Positions 43,661 to 51,900 of a stretch of DNA of 64,000 nucleotides are shown here, piece by piece. The stretch is from Rhodococcus sp. PAMC28707. GTDB taxonomy: Bacteria; Actinomycetota; Actinomycetes; Mycobacteriales; Mycobacteriaceae. The DNA lies in NCBI RefSeq assembly GCF_004795915.1, contig NZ_CP039253.1, positions 3,162,001-3,226,000 on the forward strand, read 5' to 3'. The notes under the pieces were generated by a model. The model saw nothing but the letters and a program-made list of their open reading frames with translations, did not search any database and was not told where the DNA came from. A program made the position numbers and the translations under genes. Each line of letters begins with the position of its first letter. Within the stretch, counting starts at the first letter, position 1.

Positions 43661-44665
43661 ATGCTCAGTCGAGAAGTGCAGTTGAAGTCGCTACCGGATG
43701 GAAATGTCCGCGCGGAGAACTTCGGCGTGTTCGACAAGGACGTCGCGTCGCCGACGAAGACGCAGGTCCTCGTGGGTGTCAGGCGCCTCGGCCTCAACGC
43801 GGGTCTTGCTCACCGTCTCGGCGGTGAAGGTACGGCCTACGGGCCGGGGATCGGCGTCGGTGATGTTCCGTCCAGTGATGCCGTCGTCGAGGTGCTCGAG
43901 TCCGGCGTCGAGGGTTTTCAGCCCGGAGATCTCGCCGTCGGCAAGGTTCCGTGGTGCACGGCCGCTGTCGTGGAGGCCGATGAGCTGCGCAAGATTCCCG
44001 GCACGGAGTCGAATGAGGGTCTCGACGCTCATCTCACGGTTCTCGGGCACGTCGGCTTCACCGCATACACCGGGTTGATTCACGTCGGTGATGTTCAGCC
44101 CGAGGACGTCGTCTACGTCTCCGGCGCGGCGGGCGGAGTGGGCAGCTGCGTCGTACAGTTCGCCAAAGCACGTGGGGCAACCGTCATCGGTGTCGCCGGT
44201 TCCAACGACAAGGTCGCGCTCCTCACGGACACACTCGGTGCGGACAAAGCCATCAATCGACATGACGGCCCTGCCGTCGATCTTCTGCGCGATGCTGCAC
44301 CCGACGGCATCGACCTCTACTACGACAATGTTGGCGGCGAGCAACTCGAAGCCGCGCTCGAGGTACTGAACTTCGGTGGTCGAGCGGTGATCTGCGGTGC
44401 CGTGGGGGACGGCGGCGGTCCGGCAAACTACCGCAGGCTCATCTACCAGGAACTCACAATGAAGGGCTTCGCTGTCACGTCACACGAGGATCTCCGCGAA
44501 CAGTTCGAAACCGAGGTGGGAGGTTGGCTGCGCGAAGGCAAAGTCTGCAGCCTGCACACGGTTTTCGAAGGCATCGATCGCGTTGCGGATGCGTTCGTGT
44601 CACTTCTGACCGGCGGCAGCTCGGGCCGGGTAATCGTGTCGGTGCCGTCACAACCTCGGAAGTGA
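43661..44665 (+). CDS. NADP-dependent MDR oxidoreductase (prostaglandin reductase/CurA-like)
   Basis: A 334-residue zinc-free medium-chain reductase. The nucleotide motif is VVYVSGAAGGVGSCVVQFAKARGATVIGVAGS, followed by the YYDNVGGEQLEAALEVLN block of leukotriene B4/prostaglandin reductases. It reduces the double bond of alpha,beta-unsaturated carbonyls with NADPH. A 61-bp piece of a paralogue survives 0.8 kb upstream. Convergent with the winged-helix gene, 3 bp apart. Confidence 0.88.
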   Translation: MLSREVQLKSLPDGNVRAENFGVFDKDVASPTKTQVLVGVRRLGLNAGLAHRLGGEGTAYGPGIGVGDVPSSDAVVEVLESGVEGFQPGDLAVGKVPWCTAAVVEADELRKIPGTESNEGLDAHLTVLGHVGFTAYTGLIHVGDVQPEDVVYVSGAAGGVGSCVVQFAKARGATVIGVAGSNDKVALLTDTLGADKAINRHDGPAVDLLRDAAPDGIDLYYDNVGGEQLEAALEVLNFGGRAVICGAVGDGGGPANYRRLIYQELTMKGFAVTSHEDLREQFETEVGGWLREGKVCSLHTVFEGIDRVADAFVSLLTGGSSGRVIVSVPSQPRK

Positions 44666-44668
44666 TCG

Positions 44669-45835
44669 CTACTTCTTCCCCCGAAGCCGCTTCTCCAGCG
44701 GCGTCGGGAAGCTCGGGACAACGGCGGTCCCGTCGAGCAGGTCGGTGATCCTTCCTGCCTCCGCGGCAATTGCCTCGACTCCCGAACCGACCTCCTCGAA
44801 CAATTCGGTCACCACCTCACCGGCTGGCGTGACGGCCCAGCCGCCGACGATGCGGCCGTCCGACCAGATCGTCGGACCGATGTTGCCGTACGTGTCGAAC
44901 AGTGGAGCTTTGTGTTCGCCGAGGTACCAACTGCGGTGCTTCCACCCCATGGGTGTGGGGTCGAGCGCGGGAAGCAGGATCACACCGGTCCGGCCCTTCT
45001 GCAAGACAGTGTCGGCCAGCATGATCCCGTCGCCGGCGTCGAGTTCAACTTCGACGGTGTCGAGGCCCGCAACTGCGGTTCGCGTCTGAGTTTTGTTCCA
45101 ACCGGTCCACCACTGAACATCGTCGAGCGTTGCGGGCCCGAACACGTCGAGCCAGCGTCGTGCAAGCTCGCGGCGGCTCTCGGCCTCGTCGAGAGTCGGA
45201 ATCCCGCCCGGCCACCACTGATCGATCGGCGCCCACGCGTGCCTGCGGGATGTCCACGAGCCGCGGGGTTCGACGCGCACCATGCGCCCTTCGGCGGCCA
45301 TCATCGACAACACCTGCGAAGTCACATAACGCTTGACGTCGTACGCCTTGTCGGTCGTGGGAAGTAGCGCTGTTCTCAGTAGCGGCGCCGCGGCCGACAA
45401 CTCTGCACCCGTTGCCGACCCGGCGGCCCTCAACGCGTCCTCCGCCTGCTTCTCGACGGCATCGAGCCAACCCGGCACATCCTCGATGACAGGTTCGGTC
45501 GGAAGCGTCGACACCTCTTTGATCAGTCTCGCGCGCATCGTTCGGGCCACCCCGACGCTTGCTGCCGCATGAATGATCGGGACGTCGTCGTGCGCGACTA
45601 CGAACAGGGTGCGGCGCATCGCCATGAGCCGCAAAAGGTTTGGTCGGTCGTACATGGCGGTGCGGACATCTTCGATGGACAGCGATCGGGCGCGGGCGAG
45701 CACCGACAGATACACCGTCGCAGGGTCGGTAGCGTGCAAAGCCAGCAGTGAAGAGACGACGTCCTCGGCGGTGGGGGAGTCCGCGAAGTGGCGAGCGGCC
45801 AGATGGGCTCGGCGCTGGGCGTCGGTGATCTTCAC
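44669..45835 (-). CDS. Winged-helix DNA-binding domain protein (HTH_42/YcaQ-like)
   Basis: A 388-residue protein of the HTH_42 family, with VVSSLLALHATDPATVYLSV near the N-terminus and WTGWNKTQTRTAVAGLD, then VILLPALDPTPMGWKHRSWYL near the C-terminus. Relatives include AlkX/YcaQ, glycosylases for interstrand crosslinks, but the catalytic QxQ/QxD motif of those enzymes is not obvious here, so activity is uncertain. The GTG at 45835 (VKITDAQRRAHLA) is chosen over an upstream in-frame start at 45868. Confidence 0.8.
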   Translation of the reverse strand: MKITDAQRRAHLAARHFADSPTAEDVVSSLLALHATDPATVYLSVLARARSLSIEDVRTAMYDRPNLLRLMAMRRTLFVVAHDDVPIIHAAASVGVARTMRARLIKEVSTLPTEPVIEDVPGWLDAVEKQAEDALRAAGSATGAELSAAAPLLRTALLPTTDKAYDVKRYVTSQVLSMMAAEGRMVRVEPRGSWTSRRHAWAPIDQWWPGGIPTLDEAESRRELARRWLDVFGPATLDDVQWWTGWNKTQTRTAVAGLDTVEVELDAGDGIMLADTVLQKGRTGVILLPALDPTPMGWKHRSWYLGEHKAPLFDTYGNIGPTIWSDGRIVGGWAVTPAGEVVTELFEEVGSGVEAIAAEAGRITDLLDGTAVVPSFPTPLEKRLRGKK

Positions 45836-45897
45836 TCGGACAGTGTGCCTCTCCGATCTCGAGGGCATCGACAGTACCGTCGTGCCATGATGCAGGC

Positions 45898-47799
45898 ATG
45901 GTTGTCGCGCCGGCCCACTCCGCAGCTACGCTCCAGATTTTGGCGGGTCTCCCGGCCCATCGCCAAGAAACATTTCAGCTGCGGTACGAAATGTGGTGGC
46001 CCGATCTTCACGACGCCGTCACCGCGATCTATCCGGACCCCGACGCCGTAGTGTCGCGCCTGGTGGAAGCTGCTGCTGCCGGCTTTGCGCAGCGCCCGCC
46101 GGAGTTGCACCGGTTGGACGAACGCAGGCTTCTTCGGCCCGACTGGTTTCAACGGCCGGACATGTTCGGCTATGCCTGTTATGTCGATCGGTACGGCGAC
46201 ACATTGGCCGGTCTCGGGCAGCGACTCGATCATCTCGCCGACCTGGGCGTGACGTATCTGCACCTGATGCCGCTACTGGCGACACGGCCAGGAGACAACG
46301 ACGGCGGCTATGCAGTCATGGACTACCGATCGGTCCGCCCCGACCTCGGAACCAATGAGGACCTGAGCGCACTGGCGACAACGCTGCGTGAGCGTGGCAT
46401 CAGCCTCGTCGTCGATCTCGTCGTCAATCATGTTGCCCGCGAGCATGAGTGGGCAGAGAAAGCGCGTTCCGGCGACCAGAAGTTCCGTGACTACTTCCTG
46501 ATCTACCCCGATCGGAGTACACCGGATTCGTTCGAACGCACGCTGCCCGAGGTGTTTCCCGACTTCGCGCCGGGCAGCTTCACGTTCGACGATCACATGG
46601 GGGAGTGGGTGTGGACCACTTTCAACGAGTGGCAATGGGACCTGAACTGGGCCAATCCGAATGTGCTGCTCGAGTTTGCAGACATCGTCATGCACCTTGC
46701 GAACCTCGGCGTCGAAGTACTTCGGTTGGACGCGATTGCGTTTCTGTGGAAGCGGCTCGGAACCAATTGTCAGAACCAGCCCGAGGTCCACGCCATCACC
46801 CAGGCCCTGCGGGCAACCGCTCGGCTCGCTGCACCGGCCGTGCTGTTCAAGGCCGAAGCGATCGTCGGGCCCCGAGATCTGATGCCCTACCTCGGTCTCG
46901 GTCAGCACACCGGTCGGGTCTCCGACATCGCGTACCACAACAGTCTGATGGTGCAGGTGTGGTCGATGCTGGCGACCGGCAGTACAGCGCTGGCCCGGCA
47001 CGTCCTCGCGTCGCTACCCCCGACACCGCCGGGCGGCACCTGGGTGACGTACGTCCGATGCCACGACGACATCGGCTGGGCGATCGACGACGGCGACGCC
47101 ACCGCACTGGGGTTGACGGGCGCCGGGCACCGTCTTTTTCTCGCCGAGTGGTATAGCGGTGAATTCGATGGTTCCTGGGCCGAAGGGCTCGTATTTCAAC
47201 ACAACGAAAAGACCGATGACCGGCGAATCAGCGGCACCTCAGCAGCATTGACCGGACTCGGCCCGTCGAGGCGCGATCCGGACGGAGCGTTCGCGCGCAT
47301 CTTTCTCGCGCACGCCGTCATCTCGGTGTGGGGTGGCATCCCCGTCGTGTGGAGCGGCGACGAACTGGGATCCCCCGGTGACGCAGAGTGGGCCGCCGAA
47401 CCGGGGCACGGCGAGGACAATCGCTGGGTCCACCGTCCCCGCATCACCGACGAAGACCGTGCACGACGCCTGATAGCCGGCACCGACGAGCAGCGGGTGT
47501 TCGACGGGATCGCGCGCATCGCCCGGGTGCGCGCGGGGCTACCAATGTTGCACGCCGAGGCGCCGGTGGACCTGCCGACCGACTTCGACGACGGCCTCTT
47601 GGTGGTCCGTCGACGCCACCCCAGTGGCACCCTCGTCGCATTCTTCAACATGACCGCCGAGCATCGGCCGTTTCCGTACTCGCATGTGCTCGATCTCGGC
47701 GTCGAACACCCTCGGGAAGTTCTCGCACAGCACGATGTGATGGCCGACGAGTTCGGTTCGGTATGGATGCCGCCCTACGCCGCATGGTGGATCATCTGA
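45898..47799 (+). CDS. Amylosucrase-type GH13 alpha-glucosyl enzyme
   Basis: A 633-residue GH13 protein of the amylosucrase group. Catalytic residues: nucleophile D278 (VLRLDAIAF), acid/base E320 (LFKAEAIVG) and stabiliser D390 (YVRCHDDIGW), aligning with D286, E328 and D393 of Neisseria amylosucrase. DLVVNHVA, the N-terminal helical domain (residues ~10-90) and the C-terminal beta domain are intact. No signal peptide. It may transfer glucose from sucrose or act as a trehalose/sucrose hydrolase. TACCGT lies 18 nt before the ATG. Confidence 0.9.
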   Translation: MVVAPAHSAATLQILAGLPAHRQETFQLRYEMWWPDLHDAVTAIYPDPDAVVSRLVEAAAAGFAQRPPELHRLDERRLLRPDWFQRPDMFGYACYVDRYGDTLAGLGQRLDHLADLGVTYLHLMPLLATRPGDNDGGYAVMDYRSVRPDLGTNEDLSALATTLRERGISLVVDLVVNHVAREHEWAEKARSGDQKFRDYFLIYPDRSTPDSFERTLPEVFPDFAPGSFTFDDHMGEWVWTTFNEWQWDLNWANPNVLLEFADIVMHLANLGVEVLRLDAIAFLWKRLGTNCQNQPEVHAITQALRATARLAAPAVLFKAEAIVGPRDLMPYLGLGQHTGRVSDIAYHNSLMVQVWSMLATGSTALARHVLASLPPTPPGGTWVTYVRCHDDIGWAIDDGDATALGLTGAGHRLFLAEWYSGEFDGSWAEGLVFQHNEKTDDRRISGTSAALTGLGPSRRDPDGAFARIFLAHAVISVWGGIPVVWSGDELGSPGDAEWAAEPGHGEDNRWVHRPRITDEDRARRLIAGTDEQRVFDGIARIARVRAGLPMLHAEAPVDLPTDFDDGLLVVRRRHPSGTLVAFFNMTAEHRPFPYSHVLDLGVEHPREVLAQHDVMADEFGSVWMPPYAAWWII

Positions 47800-47853
47800 C
47801 TGCGCGTATCACCGGAACCGCCGGCCTTCGGTCACTGGAGACGTTCTCTTCAT

Positions 47854-47859
47854 TACGCT
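47854..47859 (+). promoter_or_regulatory. -10 box of the VOC gene (leaderless)
   Basis: TACGCT, 7 nt before the ATG at 47867; no Shine-Dalgarno. Confidence 0.4.
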
Positions 47860-47866
47860 GTCACCC

Positions 47867-48229
47867 ATGACACGACCTGCGATCGACATGGACTACATCG
47901 TCCTCGACTGCCCGGACACCGCAGCGCTGGCCGGATTCTACGGCAAGATGCTCGGGTGGAACATCGTCCGATCCGAGAAGGATTGGACGATTCTCCAAGG
48001 CCCGGGCAATCTCAAATTGGCGTTTCAGCTGGCCGAGAACTTCGTTCCGCTGGAATGGCCGTCGGAGGGGATCAAGACTCACTTGGATCTGGTCGTCGAC
48101 GACATGGCCGCCTCCGAGGAATTCGTCGTGGGACTCGGCGCCACGAAAGTGACCGGGCCACTCGATCAGCCGAGTTTCACCGTCTTCCGTGATCCCGTCG
48201 GTCATCTCTTCTGTCTGTGCCTGCGCTGA
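47867..48229 (+). CDS. VOC family (glyoxalase-like) protein
   Basis: A 120-residue protein with two beta-alpha-beta-beta-beta modules: MDYIVLDCPDTAALAGFYGK and HLDLVVDDMAASEEFVVGLG, ending TVFRDPVGHLFCLCLR. The PD/DPxGHxFCL pattern matches actinobacterial VOC proteins of the glyoxalase-like domain group. Single-domain size implies a dimer. Substrate unknown. Convergent with the LysB-like gene, 7 bp apart. Confidence 0.85.
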   Translation: MTRPAIDMDYIVLDCPDTAALAGFYGKMLGWNIVRSEKDWTILQGPGNLKLAFQLAENFVPLEWPSEGIKTHLDLVVDDMAASEEFVVGLGATKVTGPLDQPSFTVFRDPVGHLFCLCLR

Positions 48230-48236
48230 CCTAGAC

Positions 48237-49091
48237 TCACGCTGCGTATGACGTCGGGGCCATCGTTGCCTGTACCTGCAGCCACTGCGCCAAGATTTGG
48301 CAACCGGTCAGACCGCTCGCATCGAGAGGCTCACTCGCATAGGCGATGTGGCGATCTCCGGACGGGTTGGATATTCGCCACCTCCGCCATACCAATGTCC
48401 GGGGCAGATATCCGCTGAGCTCGGTGGCGGCCACACGCAGGCGTCGTATGTCTCTCCGCCACTGTTTCGGCGACAGGCGGGTCTTGGCAGCATTTTGAAA
48501 ACCATTGCTACGCAGCAGTATCCATAGCTGTTGCAGCCACACTTTCGGAGTGCGAAACGACATCCATCGGGTGAGGTCCGCGATGTCACGAATGTAGCTG
48601 TCTTCGCTTGCATTGCAGATCATATCCGCGGGTTGCCCGATCCAGATCACCGCGACCGAGTCCGGAAGCTTTGGTCCGTCCCCGGCAACCCCGCGTCCCG
48701 TGCAGGCTGGCACGGCGCCCGCAGGCTGCTGGGGATCGGAGATCAACCCGGCGGCGGCGACGGCAGGAAGGTGCACCTCCCCTCTTGCGAGAAGGCCCAA
48801 CACTTCACGAATGACCGAGCAGCCCTGGGAATAACCGATGAGTGCAATCGGTCCTGGGGTTACCTGGATCGCCGAGATCAGACGTTGGACACCGAGCTCG
48901 GTGCTGTGCGAGAAGCTGAGGCCGCCGACTGCCACCGGCCCATACGACGCGGGGTAGCCGACCCACCTTCCGTGGAATCTTTCATCCAATTCGCCGGTGA
49001 CGCTGCTCAGCAGCCCGGAGACCTCGGTGCGGTCGTCGTCCGGGTGAGATTCCCCGGTGCCACCGACCGCAAGAACCGTCATCTGAGTCAT
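48237..49091 (-). CDS. LysB-like alpha/beta hydrolase (cutinase/mycolyl-esterase superfamily)
   Basis: About 284 residues. The nucleophile elbow is IALIGYSQGCSVIREVL (S88 from the chosen start). Downstream GLISDPQQPAG, an IGQPADMICNASEDSYIRDI block and a late GDRHIAYAS supply a plausible Asp-His pair in the arrangement of mycobacteriophage lysin B, which cuts mycolate from arabinogalactan. No signal peptide or membrane helix is seen. The start is uncertain: ATG 49091, ATG 49082, ATG 49103 and GTG 49133 are all in frame. No phage genes surround it. It neighbours acyltransferases, so a lipid-ester substrate is likely. Confidence 0.72.
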   Translation of the reverse strand: MTQMTVLAVGGTGESHPDDDRTEVSGLLSSVTGELDERFHGRWVGYPASYGPVAVGGLSFSHSTELGVQRLISAIQVTPGPIALIGYSQGCSVIREVLGLLARGEVHLPAVAAAGLISDPQQPAGAVPACTGRGVAGDGPKLPDSVAVIWIGQPADMICNASEDSYIRDIADLTRWMSFRTPKVWLQQLWILLRSNGFQNAAKTRLSPKQWRRDIRRLRVAATELSGYLPRTLVWRRWRISNPSGDRHIAYASEPLDASGLTGCQILAQWLQVQATMAPTSYAA

Positions 49092-49151
49092 ATCCAAGAG
49101 CATGCGCGATGAGTCTGAGGCCAGCACCCGCACAATGCTGAGAAGAGTCTG

Positions 49152-50447
49152 TCAAACAGGTCGGCTGAGGCGATCGGCCATTTCGTCGACCGCGTCGTGC
49201 ACGAGCCCCGCGTAGAGATCTGGGTCGTCCACCGCCGAGGCGCTCGAGGAGACGCTGATGGTCACCACGTCGCCGATTCCGTGAACGCCGTGGGTGAGGC
49301 TCATGACCGGGGACAGCGCCGGAAATCCTGCGGTGAATCGGACGCGCCCACCGCCCAAGGTGAGGTCGGCGGATCCGCGATTCACACTCGATACGACGGT
49401 ATTGCCGGTGACCGTATCGGGTATCACGGTGGGGTCGAACTGACGGATTCCCCATCGCAGTAGTACTGCGGGCACCATCTCGGACGCGAGAGCCTCTGCG
49501 GCCATAGCCGGATGATCGGCACGTGCGCGACGATCGCGCAGCGCTGCCGAAATGTGCTTCGCTCGCTCGAGCGGATCGATGATGCCCGGATAGAGATCGA
49601 TACCTGCATTACGAAAGTGGTTGCGGGCCCGCCGCGGCCCGCTCTTTCCCAAGGTGACCTCTGCGCCGAGCAACTCCGGAATCGGGTCGCCGCAGCGTCT
49701 CAGGTAGTTCGACAGCGCTATGGACACTGCCGTGATAGCGCCGACCGTGACGGTAACCCCGGGACCGCTCAGCTCGGTACGGTCTCGGACCACGGTCCGG
49801 ATGCTCGTCTCACCTGCTGGGGCAACGTTGACGCGGATCTTCTCCCTGCCGGGCGACTGCGGGGGTATCGACCCCGCAGCGGTGTCGGCTGCGAGGGTCC
49901 CTTCGAGTACCTGGGCGCGGCGGGATTGCCTGATGAACTCGACGGGACGGAAGCGTCCGCGTGGGTTGTGCAGCGGGGCGGAGAAATCACGCTCGCCGAA
50001 GAGCTGTCGTGCGAGCGAGGAGGCGACACGGCCGTCACCGAGGGCATGTGAAACCTGTAGCACTGCAACAAGTGCGGGCCCGATGCATCGTGGAGCGCCG
50101 GAGACAGAGTCGAAAAGATGTAGCAGCCAAGGAGTTTCGAGCGGATCGACGGGGCTGGCGAACAGGTCGGCGACGGCTCGCAGGCATCCTGTCCATGTTC
50201 CCTCGGGCAGCGTATGCGAGATGACGTGGTGTGGTCCGACGGTCATCGGAACGGTCCGTGGATAGCCGAAGGCGGCGGCGAAGCAGATGTCGAGTTCGGG
50301 TACACCGCGGGCAGTCGACACGAGTCCATCCACGACGTCGACGGCAGCGGTGCTCGTGTCGAAGCAATAAAGCAAAAATTGGTCGTTCGGAATTTTCGAA
50401 GACATCCAATAGGCCTGCGCGTCGGTCGGGTGTAAACGTCCGGACAT
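49152..50447 (-). CDS. Diverged WS/DGAT-like acyltransferase (PapA5/condensation-type fold)
   Basis: A 431-residue protein related to wax ester synthase/diacylglycerol acyltransferases. The catalytic block reads VSHALGDGRVASS: the second His and the DG of HHxxxDG are kept, but the first His is Ser. It starts MSGRLHPTDAQAYWM instead of the usual MxxLSxxDAxFL, and the C-terminal NxPGP block is replaced by VSSVNRGSADL. Activity is plausible because the second His is the catalytic base, but acyl donor and acceptor are unknown. Leaderless start; divergent from a canonical WS/DGAT gene. Confidence 0.75.
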   Translation of the reverse strand: MSGRLHPTDAQAYWMSSKIPNDQFLLYCFDTSTAAVDVVDGLVSTARGVPELDICFAAAFGYPRTVPMTVGPHHVISHTLPEGTWTGCLRAVADLFASPVDPLETPWLLHLFDSVSGAPRCIGPALVAVLQVSHALGDGRVASSLARQLFGERDFSAPLHNPRGRFRPVEFIRQSRRAQVLEGTLAADTAAGSIPPQSPGREKIRVNVAPAGETSIRTVVRDRTELSGPGVTVTVGAITAVSIALSNYLRRCGDPIPELLGAEVTLGKSGPRRARNHFRNAGIDLYPGIIDPLERAKHISAALRDRRARADHPAMAAEALASEMVPAVLLRWGIRQFDPTVIPDTVTGNTVVSSVNRGSADLTLGGGRVRFTAGFPALSPVMSLTHGVHGIGDVVTISVSSSASAVDDPDLYAGLVHDAVDEMADRLSRPV

Positions 50448-50453
50448 CTGCAC

Positions 50454-50498
50454 AGAATAGTCGAAATCTCAGCGAGAAACTGAAACACGTTCTAATGT
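50454..50498. promoter_or_regulatory. Divergent leaderless promoter of the two acyltransferase genes
   Basis: Minus-strand TATTCT (50454-50459) is 6 nt before the ATG at 50447; plus-strand TAATGT (50493-50498) is 7 nt before the ATG at 50506. Neither start has a Shine-Dalgarno. The two start codons lie only 58 bp apart, so the promoters overlap and are likely co-regulated. Confidence 0.5.
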
Positions 50499-50505
50499 CA
50501 ATCGA

Positions 50506-51900
50506 ATGGAACGGTTGAGCGGACTGGACGCGAGCTTTCTATACCTCGAAACCCCTGAGCAGCCACTGAATGTGTGCGGTCTCATCGAACTCGAAGCGGT
50601 GGGTGATGGCGTCGACTACGACGCCGATGCCCTGAAGGTCGAGCTGTTGCGTCGGCTGGAGGGCATTCCAACGCTCCGTAAGAAGCTCCACGACAGCGTC
50701 TTCAATCTCGACCACCCTGTCTGGGTCGAAGACGAGAACTTCGACATCGACAAGCATTTCCATCGTATGACCCTCCCCGCGCCCGCAGGCAAAGACGAAG
50801 TCGCGGCGGCATGTGCGCATTTCGCCGTGCAGCCCCTGGACCGCTCGAGGCCGCTGTGGGAGATGTGGGTGCTCGAAGGGGCGAAGAACGGCAAGACTCC
50901 CATTTTTCTGAAGATGCATCACTCGACGGTCGACGGAATCTCGGCAGCGAACATTATTTCGCTACTGTGCAGTATCGATCGGGATGCGGAACCACTCCCA
51001 CCATCACCGGGGGTCGGATCGGTCAACAACTTCGACCTTGCGGTGGGAAGTGCAGTTTCCTTCGCGAGCAGGCCTTTGCAGGCACTCAGCATTCTTCCCG
51101 CCACGGTACGAACCCTCACCGGGTGGATCGGGCGAGCTCGAAGCGGGCGGGCCATGCCGCCGCCGTTCGTAGCACCGCGAACGCAATTCAACGGCACACT
51201 GAGTCGGCACCGCAGCGTCGCCTTCGAGCAACTGAAGCTTTCCGACGTCAAAGAAATCAAGAACGCATTCGACGCCAAGGTGAACGACGTCGTGCTGGCA
51301 ATGTGTGCGGGTGCAATCCGCATCTACCTCGAAAAGACCGATGGTCTACCGGAAGAGTCGCTCATCGCAGTCGTCCCGGTGTCGGTGCACGAGAAAAGCA
51401 GCAGACCGGGGACCAATCAGGTATCGGCAATGTTCGCGTCGTTGGCCACCGACATAGACGACCCGGTCGAACGATTGCTCGCTATCTCTGCGAGCCATGA
51501 GGTCGGCAAGGAGCACAACAGGGAAATCGGTGCGACCCTGTTGCAGGACTGGGCTCAATTTGCCTCTCCAGCAACATTTGCCGCGGCCATGCGTGCCTAC
51601 GCGGCACTCGATCTTGCCCAGCACCACCCCGTCGTGCACAACCTGGTGATGTCGAATGTCCCCGGTCCACCGATGCCGTTGTATTTCCTCGGGGCCAAGG
51701 TGACCGGAATGTTTCCTCTAGGACCGATCTTGCACGGTGCCGGTCTCAACATCACCGTCATGTCCGGCGACGGGCGACTCGACATCGGTCTCATCGCAGA
51801 CCGCGAACAAACACCAGATCTGGATCGGCTCGCCGACGCGATGGGCGAGTCGCTCGCAGAGCTTCTCGAGGCAGCACAAACACGAACAAAGGAGAGCTGA
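50506..51900 (+). CDS. Wax ester synthase/diacylglycerol acyltransferase (WS/DGAT)
   Basis: A 464-residue acyl-CoA-dependent acyltransferase making wax esters or triacylglycerol. The catalytic HHSTVDG motif is at residues 138-144. The N-terminus MERLSGLDASFLYLETP and the late VMSNVPGPPMPLYFLGAKV are canonical. Storage lipids of this kind are characteristic of Rhodococcus. Its TGA overlaps the ATG of the epimerase gene (TGATG), so the two are coupled. Confidence 0.95.
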   Translation: MERLSGLDASFLYLETPEQPLNVCGLIELEAVGDGVDYDADALKVELLRRLEGIPTLRKKLHDSVFNLDHPVWVEDENFDIDKHFHRMTLPAPAGKDEVAAACAHFAVQPLDRSRPLWEMWVLEGAKNGKTPIFLKMHHSTVDGISAANIISLLCSIDRDAEPLPPSPGVGSVNNFDLAVGSAVSFASRPLQALSILPATVRTLTGWIGRARSGRAMPPPFVAPRTQFNGTLSRHRSVAFEQLKLSDVKEIKNAFDAKVNDVVLAMCAGAIRIYLEKTDGLPEESLIAVVPVSVHEKSSRPGTNQVSAMFASLATDIDDPVERLLAISASHEVGKEHNREIGATLLQDWAQFASPATFAAAMRAYAALDLAQHHPVVHNLVMSNVPGPPMPLYFLGAKVTGMFPLGPILHGAGLNITVMSGDGRLDIGLIADREQTPDLDRLADAMGESLAELLEAAQTRTKES

